52,259 bases of DNA from Bacteroidales bacterium. Lineage in GTDB: Bacteria > Bacteroidota > Bacteroidia > Bacteroidales > GWA2-32-17. This document shows, one piece after another, positions 16,761 to 25,487 of this stretch (position 1 is its first letter; the number at the start of each line of letters is the position of its first letter). Below the pieces are notes generated by a model. It saw only the letters and a list, made by a program, of their open reading frames with translations, made no database searches and was not told the origin of the DNA. Both the position numbers and the translations under genes were made by a program. The stretch spans positions 1 to 52,259 of the forward strand of contig JAOAFV010000038.1 of NCBI GenBank assembly GCA_026416095.1, given 5' to 3'.

Positions 16761-18848
16761 ATGTTTAAAAATCGTAAAATAGAATTTGGGTATATTTTAT
16801 TTCTTATTTCAATATATGTTTTAAATCTTATTTTTCTTAAACCTGGCTTTTATGGATGGGACGACATTGAATACTCAAATCTTGCTTATCAATGGGCTAA
16901 TAACAAATTTTCTTTATCTAATAATCATTTTACTTATAGAACTCCAATAATTTTACTTACAGGAATTTGTTATAAGCTTTTTGGAGTTAACGATATAAGT
17001 TCTGCTTTACCTACTTTACTTTTAATTTTCTTAATTTGTTTGATTATACAAAATATACTGTATTCCAAAGATTCAAGGATAGTTATAACCGCCATTACAC
17101 TGTTTGCTCTTTCTTATCCAGTTATTTTATATTTTAATAAACCTATGCCCGATATTTATGTTGCTTTATTTTTATTTTTGTCATTTTTTTTTCATTACAA
17201 GCACAATTTTGAGGTAAAAAAGAAAACCGCTTTTTATTCTTTTCTTTGTAGTTGCTCACTTGCACTTGCTTTCATAACAAAAGAAGCTATAATAATTGTT
17301 TTCCCTGTGTTCTTTTTACTTTTTTGGCTAGATATAATAAAAAATAAAGAATATAAGTTCTGGCTTTATACACTTTTGTTTTTAGTATTAATTTTTCTCA
17401 TTTATCATTATATTATTTATTGCAAAACAGGTAATCTTTTTAGCAGATACTTAAAGATTCTTCAAAATTCTTATGAGAATCCGTGTAATTACGAAAATTA
17501 TCCATTTATACATACATTTAAAAGAATAACTTACGAATTTTGGGTTGAGTTAATAAAATATGGTACACTCGTATCTTTTTCATTTGCCTTGCCTTTTTTA
17601 TTTAATAAAAAATTGTTTAGCTACAATCGGAATAATTATTGGCTTATTGTATTAATAATTGCACTTATTTCAGCGAATTTTATGACAAAGAGTTACAAAT
17701 CATATTCGCCAATGTGTCTTGATGTGCGTCATTATATGTTTTTATTTCCATTAATTGCTGTTGCTTTAGCTGTGTATGTAACAAAATTTTTCTTTACTCC
17801 AATAAATTTTACAACGAGAATTATTTCATTATTATGCTGTCTTATTCTTCTATATATTGCTTACATTAATAATTGCAACATAGAAGTTAATTATTTTAAC
17901 ATCGTTTCTGTAACATTAATTATTCTAACTTTTTTACTTACAAAATATCATAAATTACGAAATTTACTTTTTTCTATTTTTATCTTATCTTTTCTTTCAA
18001 CTTTCATCTCTTATTCAATAGAAACTCTTAATCATAACACATATAAATACATTAGACAATTTGTGTTGAAAAACTTTTCTAACGAACATGTAAACAAAAA
18101 AGTATTTTGCGATATTGTTTTAAAAAGAATTTCAGAATACTGCTTAACTTGGGATACTTCGAAAGTACAATTTATCGATAAAACCGGCATATATACAATA
18201 CCTAGTACAAAGAATGTAAAATATTTTTATTATGCTAATAGTTACTCCTGGTGGCTTTCTGAAAAGATAAATAAATTTCATAGCATTCTCGATTGGTCAT
18301 TAGTTTTTCCTAATATTAAAATTATAGACAGTCTATTAGATAATAGATTATACGAAATTATAAAGCCAAGAAATGTGTTGATACCTTCGGGAAAATATTA
18401 TTTTTATTGCAACCACGAATTTAATTACTACCACAATTTTAACATCGACAAAAAAAATATTGTAACCGACAATAATTGTTATTACAAAATCCCTTCTGAA
18501 GGTTTTTCCACTACTTTTATTATTGATTCAAAAGCTTTGGTCGACAGCAATTCTATGAAATTCGAGATTGTATATAGCTGTAATTTGTTATATCCTAAAC
18601 CAACTAATGCTCTTCTTGTACTTGAAGTAAGAAATTACTTAGATAGCTGTATTTTTTGGCTTGGAAAAAAAATTTCAGAAATAATAAAACCATCAATTAA
18701 ATGGCAACATTTTAAATACAATGTCAGTTACGATTTTAATAATAAAAGTAAATACTTTATTATAAAACTTTATATATGGAATAACGACAAACAACAAATA
18801 TTAGTTGATGACATTAAAATTGAAATAACAAAACTTTCGCATCTTTAA
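16761..18848 (+). CDS. GT-C membrane glycosyltransferase (ArnT/PMT-like)
   Basis: 695 residues. The first two thirds form about eleven or twelve hydrophobic helices. The first periplasmic loop has the GT-C acidic motif FYGWDDIEYSNLAYQW (about residue 30-45), as in GT39/ArnT enzymes that use lipid-phosphate sugars. The loop continues with a THFxYRTP-like segment (NNHFTYRTPIIL). The last 230 residues are a soluble beta-rich domain, probably periplasmic, ending in a jelly-roll-like stretch (KHFKYNVSYDF-type pattern). Likely role: transferring a sugar from a polyprenyl-phosphate donor to a surface acceptor. It ends the glycan cluster. Acceptor unknown. Confidence 0.8.
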   Translation: MFKNRKIEFGYILFLISIYVLNLIFLKPGFYGWDDIEYSNLAYQWANNKFSLSNNHFTYRTPIILLTGICYKLFGVNDISSALPTLLLIFLICLIIQNILYSKDSRIVITAITLFALSYPVILYFNKPMPDIYVALFLFLSFFFHYKHNFEVKKKTAFYSFLCSCSLALAFITKEAIIIVFPVFFLLFWLDIIKNKEYKFWLYTLLFLVLIFLIYHYIIYCKTGNLFSRYLKILQNSYENPCNYENYPFIHTFKRITYEFWVELIKYGTLVSFSFALPFLFNKKLFSYNRNNYWLIVLIIALISANFMTKSYKSYSPMCLDVRHYMFLFPLIAVALAVYVTKFFFTPINFTTRIISLLCCLILLYIAYINNCNIEVNYFNIVSVTLIILTFLLTKYHKLRNLLFSIFILSFLSTFISYSIETLNHNTYKYIRQFVLKNFSNEHVNKKVFCDIVLKRISEYCLTWDTSKVQFIDKTGIYTIPSTKNVKYFYYANSYSWWLSEKINKFHSILDWSLVFPNIKIIDSLLDNRLYEIIKPRNVLIPSGKYYFYCNHEFNYYHNFNIDKKNIVTDNNCYYKIPSEGFSTTFIIDSKALVDSNSMKFEIVYSCNLLYPKPTNALLVLEVRNYLDSCIFWLGKKISEIIKPSIKWQHFKYNVSYDFNNKSKYFIIKLYIWNNDKQQILVDDIKIEITKLSHL

Positions 18849-19017
18849 ATTAATCTAATTTGTTAAAACGAGAAAATATTATCGAAAAGAAAAAATTATA
18901 ATTCTTTTGCTTGACTTCTGCAATAAATAAGTATAAACATGTTCTTATAATTTACATAATTAATGAATTCGTTTAACAAAGTGTAAGAATACTATACTAA
19001 TTTAGCATAAAAGAATG

Positions 19018-19025
19018 TATATTTG
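19018..19025 (+). promoter_or_regulatory. rel: -7 box TATATTTG inside the longest rel reading frame
   Basis: Exact TAnnTTTG match that begins just after the ATG at 19015, so that ATG would lie upstream of the transcript. It lies 19 bases before ATG 19045, which is taken as the true start. Confidence 0.5.
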
Positions 19026-19044
19026 TAAAAATTTTACTTTAGTA

Positions 19045-21303
19045 ATGGAAGCTTCAATCACTCCTGAAGAAAAGTTAGTCCTTGATAATTACTTGAAAGA
19101 AATAATAGATTTATGTCCAAGATGTAAAGAAGAAAAAAGCAAAGAGCTTATTTATACAGCATACAACATAGCATATAAGGCACATGAGACTAGTAGAAGA
19201 AAAAGCGGAGAACCGTTTTTATTTCATCCATTAAGAGTAGCACGTATTTGTGTCGAAGAAATTGGTCTTGGAGTTACCTCTGTAATTTGTGCTTTGCTAC
19301 ACGATGTTATTGAAGATGCTGATTATTCAATCGAAGATATTCAAAAACTTTTTGGTGAAACAATAGCTAAAATCGTAGATGGTTTAACAAAAATCAAAAA
19401 GGTGCTAGACGATCAAAACAGTTCAATAAATAAAGAAACTTTCAAAAAGATACTTTTAGCAATGTCGGACGATGCAAGAGTAATACTAATTAAGCTTGCC
19501 GACCGTTTAGATAATATGCGTACCTTATCTGCATTACCGCCATATAAGAAGAATAGAATAATAATGGAAACTTTATATTTCTATGCCCCCTTAGCTCATA
19601 GATTAGGGTTATATAAGATAAAAACTGAACTCGAAGATCTTTCATTAAAGTATCAACATCCCGATGTATATGAAAAAATAAAACAACAAATAGAAGAAAC
19701 AGAACGTGCACGTCAGGAATTTATAAATGAATTTTGTGCTCCCATAAAAGAAAAATTAGATACGCTTAATATAAAATACTCAATAACAAGCCGAATAAAA
19801 TCTATTTATTCTATTTACAATAAAATGATTAGAAAAAACGTACCTTTCGAAGAAATATACGATTTATTTGCTATCAGAATAATATTCGAACCTATTGAAA
19901 CAATGTCAGAAAAAGCTCTATGCTGGCAAATATATTCACTTGTAACAGATATTTATACCCCTAATCCCGATAGGTTAAGGGATTGGGTTAGCAGTCCTAA
20001 ATCGAACGGATATGAAGCATTGCATACTACTGTAATGAGCCGCAAAGGAAAGTGGGTCGAAGTACAAATAAGATCAACCAGAATGGACGAAATAGCAGAA
20101 AAAGGTTATGCAGCTCACTGGAAATATAAAGATGGTAGTGAAGAAACAGAACTTGAAAAGTGGTTTAAAAGAATAAGAGAAATATTGGAAAGTGGAGCTG
20201 AATTAGCAACCGAATTTATAGACGAAATAAAACTTTTTACCGACGAAATTTTTGTATTCACACCAAAGGGCGAATTAAGAAGACTTCCTGCTGGTAGTAC
20301 TGTTCTCGATTTTGCTTACGATATTCATACCGAAATAGGCGACCATGCTATAGGTGCAAAGGTTAATTATCACCTTGTTCCCCTTAATTATAAACTTAAA
20401 AGCGGCGATCAGGTCGAAGTACTCACAAGCGAAATACAACAACCCGAAGAAGAATGGCTTAAGTTTGTTGTTACTACTAAAGCAAGAGTTAGAATTAATG
20501 AGAAGTTTAAAATGCTAAAAAAAGAACGAATAGAAAGAGGTAAAAAATTATTAGACCAAAAGTTAAAAGAGCTTGGTTACCCTATCGATGGCACAACTTA
20601 TAAAAAACTTTACCGAGGTTATAATGTTACTTCTAAAGAATTGCTACATTTAAAAATTGGCTCCGGCGAAATACTACTCGATGACCTTGATAAAATAATG
20701 AAGAAAAAAAGAAAAAATAAATGGTTAAGATTTTGGAAAATTCAAATTGCTAAAACAGCTAACCGCTTAACACTTAAAAAAACCGATGAGAAAAAAGATA
20801 TTACGCCTATAGATAAAAAACAAATTTATCAGATAAAAGATATTGAAAAAAATGAAGGAATTAAAACTATACGATCAAAGTGTTGTATGCCACTGCCTGG
20901 TGACCAAGTAATCGGCTACCTTGCCGAACCCAATGTAATTGAGGTTCATAAAAAAGACTGTCCTATTGCAATAAAAAAAATTGCAAATAATGGCAGTAAA
21001 GCGGTTATGCTCGAATGGGTTCCTGAAAAACGATTAACATACCTCGTACAAATAAAATTAAGTGGTAACGATCGAATGGGTTTAGCTAACGAAATTACTA
21101 ATTTGTTATCAAACGAAATGGAAATAAACATGCGCACTATACACCTCGAAGCTACAGATGGAAGGTTTACTGGCTATATTGAACTTTATATACACGATTC
21201 TTATAATTTAAAAGAATTAATAAAGAAACTTAAAGATATTAAAGGAATTGGTCAAGTTGTAAAAGTAGAAAACCCACAAGAAGATAATGAGGAAGTTTTA
21301 TAA
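19045..21303 (+). CDS. rel: Bifunctional (p)ppGpp synthetase/hydrolase (RelA/SpoT homologue)
   Basis: Long Rel/Spo enzyme of 752 residues. An HD hydrolase domain comes first (HPLRVARICVEE, then ALLHDVIEDADY with H, D and the ED pair intact), so hydrolysis is probably active. The synthetase domain follows, with ITSRIKSIYSIYNKM, EIYDLFAIRIIF, GYEALHTTV, and EVQIRSTRMDEIAEKGYAAH. A TGS domain (IFVFTPKGELRRLPAGSTVL) and a C-terminal ACT domain near residues 680-750 complete it. The reading frame extends to ATG 19015, but a -7 box overlaps that codon, so 19045 is preferred. The stop codon is two bases from the end of a decayed ychF fragment on the other strand. The last 120 bases are repeated, decayed, near 32.6 kb. 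Confidence 0.93.
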   Translation: MEASITPEEKLVLDNYLKEIIDLCPRCKEEKSKELIYTAYNIAYKAHETSRRKSGEPFLFHPLRVARICVEEIGLGVTSVICALLHDVIEDADYSIEDIQKLFGETIAKIVDGLTKIKKVLDDQNSSINKETFKKILLAMSDDARVILIKLADRLDNMRTLSALPPYKKNRIIMETLYFYAPLAHRLGLYKIKTELEDLSLKYQHPDVYEKIKQQIEETERARQEFINEFCAPIKEKLDTLNIKYSITSRIKSIYSIYNKMIRKNVPFEEIYDLFAIRIIFEPIETMSEKALCWQIYSLVTDIYTPNPDRLRDWVSSPKSNGYEALHTTVMSRKGKWVEVQIRSTRMDEIAEKGYAAHWKYKDGSEETELEKWFKRIREILESGAELATEFIDEIKLFTDEIFVFTPKGELRRLPAGSTVLDFAYDIHTEIGDHAIGAKVNYHLVPLNYKLKSGDQVEVLTSEIQQPEEEWLKFVVTTKARVRINEKFKMLKKERIERGKKLLDQKLKELGYPIDGTTYKKLYRGYNVTSKELLHLKIGSGEILLDDLDKIMKKKRKNKWLRFWKIQIAKTANRLTLKKTDEKKDITPIDKKQIYQIKDIEKNEGIKTIRSKCCMPLPGDQVIGYLAEPNVIEVHKKDCPIAIKKIANNGSKAVMLEWVPEKRLTYLVQIKLSGNDRMGLANEITNLLSNEMEINMRTIHLEATDGRFTGYIELYIHDSYNLKELIKKLKDIKGIGQVVKVENPQEDNEEVL

Positions 21304-21556
21304 ACTTACACATTAAACCTGATGTGCAAAATATCACCGTCTTGTACTATGTAATTTTTCCCTTCAATAAAAAATCTGCATTTCTCCTTACATCCCTGTT
21401 TCCCATTATATTCTATAAAGTACTCAATGTTTCATTGCTCCAGATCTAATAAATCTTTTCTCATGATCGAAGTAGATAACGCTAGTTGTTTGTTGAGCAG
21501 TCATTCCTTTTATTGTAGCCTTATTATCTCTTTTGGGCCTATGGTAAAATAAGTAA
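21184..21556. repeat. Direct repeat, left copy: rel 3' end joined to ychF 3' end
   Basis: Aligns base by base with 32596-32971 in the same orientation. The middle 145 bases (around 21240-21385) differ at only a few positions; the flanks differ more. The ychF half is the decayed part in this copy. Weaker ychF similarity continues to about 21612. Confidence 0.85.
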
Positions 21557-21612
21557 TTATGTTCAAAAAGTTGTGTAAAAAAAAAATTATTGATTAACTC
21601 GTAATTCAGCAT
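21306..21612 (-). pseudogene. Decayed C-terminal fragment of ychF
   Basis: On the minus strand this matches the last 100 or so codons of the intact ychF-like gene at 32718-33803. Intact TIKKGTTAQQAAGVIHSDLE appears here as TIKGMTAQQTTSVIYFDHE, and EKGFIRAEVMKY as EKRFIRSGAMKH. A stop (TGA after MKH, at 21424-21426) and frame changes break the frame before the C-terminus, whose DNA is still clearly recognisable down to the old stop at 21306. There is no N-terminal GTPase part. It is best explained by duplication of the rel/ychF junction followed by decay. Confidence 0.85.
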
Positions 21613-22025
21613 TTATTAAGTACCAGAGAAATAAAACATTCCATAAATAACTTCACTAAGCAATAACTTTTTAGGCTAATTAAGAAATTAACATCATTTT
21701 GCTCTCAAAAATTTTTATTTAACATCATTGTTTTATAATTGTTTTATGTTACTTATACAAGTAAATCTTTGAAAAGAAAGATTCAGCCAAAATTGATATA
21801 CAAAGTATTTAAGACCTACAACAAATGTGTATCCAATTAAAGGAAATTACTATCAGTAGGCATTAAAATGTGTATGATCCTGTAAAAAAGAAATCGAAAA
21901 GTATAATAGGAAAATACCTTAGAAAAATAACCAAAGCAATAAAACTACTGCGAAACATCCTTGTTGAAAGACGATAGTAATTATTACCAATCGAAGGAAT
22001 TTTAAGATAGATGAACCATGTAAAG

Positions 22026-22315
22026 ATGTACAAGAGTGATAACGAAATAGAACACATGTTTTATGTGTAAAATCACCTATTTAAAGCCGATAAAACATTT
22101 ATGCAAAGTGAGAAAGCATTGGAAGTCTAATTGTTTATTTCGCATATTGTTTTATAATATGGTACAATGAGACCTACAAGATGTTAACGGGAAAAGATCT
22201 GATATTACAATATTCACGCAAAAACTACATTGACATATTGCCTGATATTAAACAAGTGAAGATAATGGAGTATGGCAGAATGTCGCTGTTACAATTAAAA
22301 CGATTAATTCCATAA
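22026..22315 (+). pseudogene. C-terminal remnant of an IS1634/IS4-type transposase
   Basis: Read across two in-frame stops and one frame change, the translation is MYKSDNEIEHMFYV*NHLF, then KADKTFMQSEKALEV*LFIS, then WYNETYKMLTGKDLILQYSR, ending QVKIMEYGRMSLLQLKRLIP. This follows the C-terminal pattern of IS1634-group DDE transposases as I know it: a YKSRxxIE(x)MF segment with the catalytic glutamate, a DKTYMQ(S/D)E-ALEGWLFI segment, then YYxIYKxL and KYSPKD. The N-terminal DDE part was not recovered upstream. It is clearly dead. Family assignment is from memory of the motif, not a search. Confidence 0.55.
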
Positions 22316-22628
22316 AAAAGTTTAAACTAAAACTCTAATCTTGTACCACTTTACTTTTTATGGGATTACAATTTAAACTAATAAATTTATCGACTCCCCT
22401 ATTGCAATAAGAATAAACTTTCTGAGTTATCAAAAAATATAAAAAATATGCTTCGAAAAAAGATTAAGTAGAAAAATCCGTTAACAATTACATAATTTTG
22501 ATGTATTTGTTTCTATTTTTGCTATTATTCTTGTTTTATCCTTTCTATTAAGCCTGAGAATAAAAATTTCTGGATTATTAAGCATCAACTCTTAATTGCT
22601 TTAATATAAAATCTACTAACCAACCTGA

Positions 22629-22760
22629 CTAATTGTAGAGAATTATTGCGACGGTAAGGTTTGCTACCTGTTCAAAAATTGCAACGAAGTAAAAGAACTC
22701 GGCAACAGCAATTTGTCAGTTGTTGACATTGGAGTAAGACAAACCTTTGTTCTAATTTAG
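22629..22760 (+). pseudogene. Short C-terminal coding fragment, origin unknown
   Basis: An open frame of 43 codons with no start, after a TGA at 22626. It has protein-like composition: a cysteine-containing part (NYCDGKVCYLFKNCNE) and an end like a beta strand (LSVVDIGVRQTFVLI, then TAG). It could be the last piece of an outer-membrane or secreted protein. I do not recognise a family, and chance is possible. Confidence 0.25.
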
Positions 22761-22946
22761 TTTTTAAAATTCGTAACAGCACGAATTTATATGTTGATAA
22801 TACGGCAACGTGCGTTCACATTCACCTATAAGCGATAATTTTAATAAATGAGTTTTACGGGGCAATTTTACACTCGCAGAATTAAACCTATGGGAGAAGT
22901 TGTTTAAATAGAAAACTTTACTTCGACCAAAATCAACATTATATTG

Positions 22947-23332
22947 TGGAGTTGCCGGGATTCGAACCCGGGTCCAGATAAGAAGCAAAATTGCTTTCTA
23001 CATGCTTAGCACATTTTTAGTTTCGGAATTAAGTAAGTAATGTGCAACTTCTTAATTCCTATCCTACAGTATAGTAGAAGTAAAGCCCTGTAGGAACAAC
23101 TTTACTTCTGCCTGTTTTTACGACACCTCACATCCAAACGCCACAGGCAGGCTTTTGGGGAGGTGCTCGCTCTTAATCTTATATAAAGATTAAGCAGCGA
23201 GAGATAAACCAGAGTTGACGCTTTTTTTCCCCGACCTGGTAATCGGGACGGAATGTTTTTTTACGAGTAACATTCCAAACCTCGGCATGCTTACAATTTT
23301 ACTTTCTTTCTGTCAAATACCAATTCAACCCC
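22947..23332 (-). ncRNA. ssrA: Transfer-messenger RNA (tmRNA)
   Basis: The 5' end on the minus strand is GGGGTTGAATTGGTATTTGA at 23332; the 3' end is GGGTTCGAATCCCGG then CAACTCC and A at 22947. The acceptor halves pair as GGGGTTG/CAACTCC. CCA is not encoded (the next bases are CAA), so it must be added. The conserved GCATGCCGAGG, pseudoknot 1 (CGAG/CTCG and GGAATGTT/AACATTCC), and later stems (CACCTC/GAGGTG, GAAGTAAAG/CTTTACTTC, CCTACAG/CTGTAGG) are all visible. The tag frame ends AGC-GTC-AAC-TCT-GGT-TTA-TCT then CTC-GCT-GCT-TAA (stop 23192-23190), giving ...SVNSGLSLAA. The resume codon is uncertain. The LAA end for ClpXP is kept. It rescues stalled ribosomes together with SmpB. It has its own promoter upstream. 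Confidence 0.96.
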
Positions 23333-23343
23333 AAAATCTTTTG

Positions 23344-23374
23344 CAAAGTTATATTTTTATTTAATTATAGTCAA
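23344..23374 (-). promoter_or_regulatory. -33/-7 promoter of the tmRNA gene
   Basis: On the minus strand: TTG at 23374-23372, 20 bases, then TAACTTTG at 23351-23344. It ends 11 bases before the mature tmRNA 5' end. Confidence 0.65.
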
Positions 23375-23521
23375 GTAAAAAAATTTTTCTTGTAAAATAC
23401 AAAAAACTCAATACATATCTTTAGTAGAATTAATTTTCTTCATTAAATAAACCAAAAAAATGCAGCCAATTCACAATTGGCTATTTTTCCTATATACTTT
23501 AATAAATTGTTTACATTTTTA

Positions 23522-23552
23522 TTGGAAAAATTAATAACAAATAATAACTTTG
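23522..23552 (+). promoter_or_regulatory. -33/-7 promoter inside the longest frame of the hybrid kinase
   Basis: TTG at 23522-23524, 20 bases, TAACTTTG at 23545-23552. If real, the kinase cannot start at the TTG at 23477. Confidence 0.45.
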
Positions 23553-23557
23553 TATTA

Positions 23558-25429
23558 TTGAAAACTAAAAGATTAATATCACTTATAAAACCTTTTTATT
23601 TACCAATCATTTTATACATTAGTGGTGTTGTAATAGTGCTTTATTTTGCATACAATTACAAAAAGAATGAACTTAACGAGAAAGAAAATTATAACTTAAA
23701 AAATGTTTCAAAAATTGTAAGTTATATATTCCCTTCATCTACTATTGACTTATATTATTCAGAAAAAAACAATGAAGATAACATAATTTTCTACAGCAAT
23801 TTTTTTAAAAGAATTTCTTTTGAAAATAATATTGAAAGCATAGTAATTTTTACTCTTTTAAACAACGATATCGATATTATAATTCCTTACGCCTCTAAAA
23901 ATAAATTCAAAGAATTAAAAAGTATTACACCAAAATTAAAAAAAAATTTTAATGACAATTTTTTTACTCATAACAATCGTAAGTACTATGTTACGTATAA
24001 TATAACACCCTATGGACAAAAATTTTACATTGCTTTAATAAAAAATCAGAACGAATTAAAAACCACCTTAAAAAAAGAAATAATACGAAATGGATTTATT
24101 GGATTCATATTGACGATATTATTAACGCCTATCATATATCAAATAATAAAATTAGATACTCGTTTAAACAAAAGATTAATAAAAAAAGTTCAGCAACGCA
24201 CAGAAAAACTTTCTAAATTACTTGCTGAACAAAAACAGACTACTATTATGTTGGAAAAATCACTTAAGGAAAATAAAGAACTAAACGAAAAACTAAAAGA
24301 AACTCTTAACATAAAATCAAATATATTGACTACATTAAATCATGAGATAAGAAATCCTCTAAATGTTATAGTTGGAGTAAATAGTTTATTTATGCAAACA
24401 GAATTAACTCCTCAGCAATATGAACTTTGCAAAGCAGTAGAATTTTCTGCAGAAAAAATATTAAATATTTTATCAAACTTGTCACAGTCTTCTCTTATTG
24501 AAAAAGAATACCAAATAGAACATAAAAGTGTTAAAATACCTGAAATAATTAAAAATATTGTCGATAATTACAGAAACATATTAGAAATAAAAAAAATTAT
24601 TATAGAAATAGATTACGATATAAATTTACCATCTTATTTTGAATCTGACGAAACTCTTTTAAGACAAATATTTTTTAACACCCTTGGTTATATTATCAAT
24701 AATTTAGAAGATAGCAAAATCATGATATTTTTAACAGTTGAAAAAATCTTTTTTGAAAGTAATCAGATTTTAGTAAAAATAATAATTACTACAGGAGCAA
24801 TTATAAACAGCAACGAACAAATAAATCAAATAAGAAAATTTTTACAAGAAGAAAATATATTAACCGAAGAATTTAATTTTGGAGTAAATCTTACAATATT
24901 AAAACATATTATTAGAATGCTTAAAGGTACAATAAACATATATAATGATAAAGAAAAGGGAACAACTTTTGAGTTACTATTTCCTTTTAAAATAGGTACA
25001 TCTACAAAATCTCTTACCCAAATTCCTGTTGTTTCTGAAAAACCTAAAAAGTCTTATAATAAATTAACTATATTAGTTGCTGAAGATAATGAATTGAATC
25101 AAAGAATATTATCTCAAATTATAACTAATCTTGGACACAATGTTCTTTTGGCAAAAAATGGTCATGAAGTAATTAAAATAATGAAAAAAAATAATGTAGA
25201 TCTTGTGTTCATGGATTTAGATATGCCTGAATTAAATGGTTTAGAAACAATAAAATATATTAAACAACATCCACAAGAGTTTCTATCACCGAATGTTTCA
25301 ATAGTGGCTTTAACAGCTTATACAACTCAATCTATAGAAAACAAGTGTAAAGAAGTAGGTGTCAAGTATTTTATTAATAAACCTATTAATTTTGAAAAAA
25401 TTAGAGAAATTTTAAACATTTTCACATGA
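23558..25429 (+). CDS. Hybrid sensor histidine kinase with receiver domain, degenerate ATPase motifs
   Basis: Inner-membrane sensor: helix 1 at about residues 14-33, an extracytoplasmic domain of about 145 residues, helix 2 near residue 185, then a coiled coil. The DHp helix carries the phosphoacceptor in LNHEIRNPLN (His codon at 24341-24343). The ATP-binding domain is recognisable in length, but its boxes have drifted: N box as FFNTLGYIINN (second Asn lost), G1 as ITTGAIINS (no Asp), G2 as FNFGVNLTIL. A full receiver domain ends the protein, with Asp in DLVFMDLDMPELNG and Lys in FINKPINF. No ATG exists near the 5' end. The frame opens at TTG 23477, but TTG 23558 is preferred because a promoter overlaps the earlier part and it leaves a normal lead before helix 1. 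Confidence 0.8.
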   Translation: MKTKRLISLIKPFYLPIILYISGVVIVLYFAYNYKKNELNEKENYNLKNVSKIVSYIFPSSTIDLYYSEKNNEDNIIFYSNFFKRISFENNIESIVIFTLLNNDIDIIIPYASKNKFKELKSITPKLKKNFNDNFFTHNNRKYYVTYNITPYGQKFYIALIKNQNELKTTLKKEIIRNGFIGFILTILLTPIIYQIIKLDTRLNKRLIKKVQQRTEKLSKLLAEQKQTTIMLEKSLKENKELNEKLKETLNIKSNILTTLNHEIRNPLNVIVGVNSLFMQTELTPQQYELCKAVEFSAEKILNILSNLSQSSLIEKEYQIEHKSVKIPEIIKNIVDNYRNILEIKKIIIEIDYDINLPSYFESDETLLRQIFFNTLGYIINNLEDSKIMIFLTVEKIFFESNQILVKIIITTGAIINSNEQINQIRKFLQEENILTEEFNFGVNLTILKHIIRMLKGTINIYNDKEKGTTFELLFPFKIGTSTKSLTQIPVVSEKPKKSYNKLTILVAEDNELNQRILSQIITNLGHNVLLAKNGHEVIKIMKKNNVDLVFMDLDMPELNGLETIKYIKQHPQEFLSPNVSIVALTAYTTQSIENKCKEVGVKYFINKPINFEKIREILNIFT

Positions 25430-25464
25430 ATTTTATTGCTTTTTTTTATAAAAATAAAGTTTTT

Positions 25465-25472
25465 TAATTTTG
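25465..25472 (+). promoter_or_regulatory. -7 box TAATTTTG before the LPP20-like gene
   Basis: Exact TAnnTTTG match, overlapping the TTG at 25470 that opens the longest frame and 15 bases before ATG 25488. It decides the start at 25488. Confidence 0.5.
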
Positions 25473-25487
25473 TATAAAATTCCTTCT

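Larger units (their letters stand above)
21613..22946. other. 1.3 kb without an intact gene: decayed transposase and fragments
   Basis: This stretch holds a broken IS1634-like transposase end (22026-22315) and a short coding-looking fragment (22629-22760). The rest shows no reading frame, promoter or repeat that I can support. It lies between the ychF fragment and the tmRNA 3' end and looks like a graveyard of inserted DNA. Confidence 0.5.

Noticed and set aside
21863-22057. 64-codon minus-strand frame with hydrophobic character
   Set aside because: Lies antisense to the transposase remnant, whose plus-strand translation matches a known pattern.
22764-22988. 74-codon minus-strand frame
   Set aside because: Its 5' part is the tRNA-like 3' end of the tmRNA gene.
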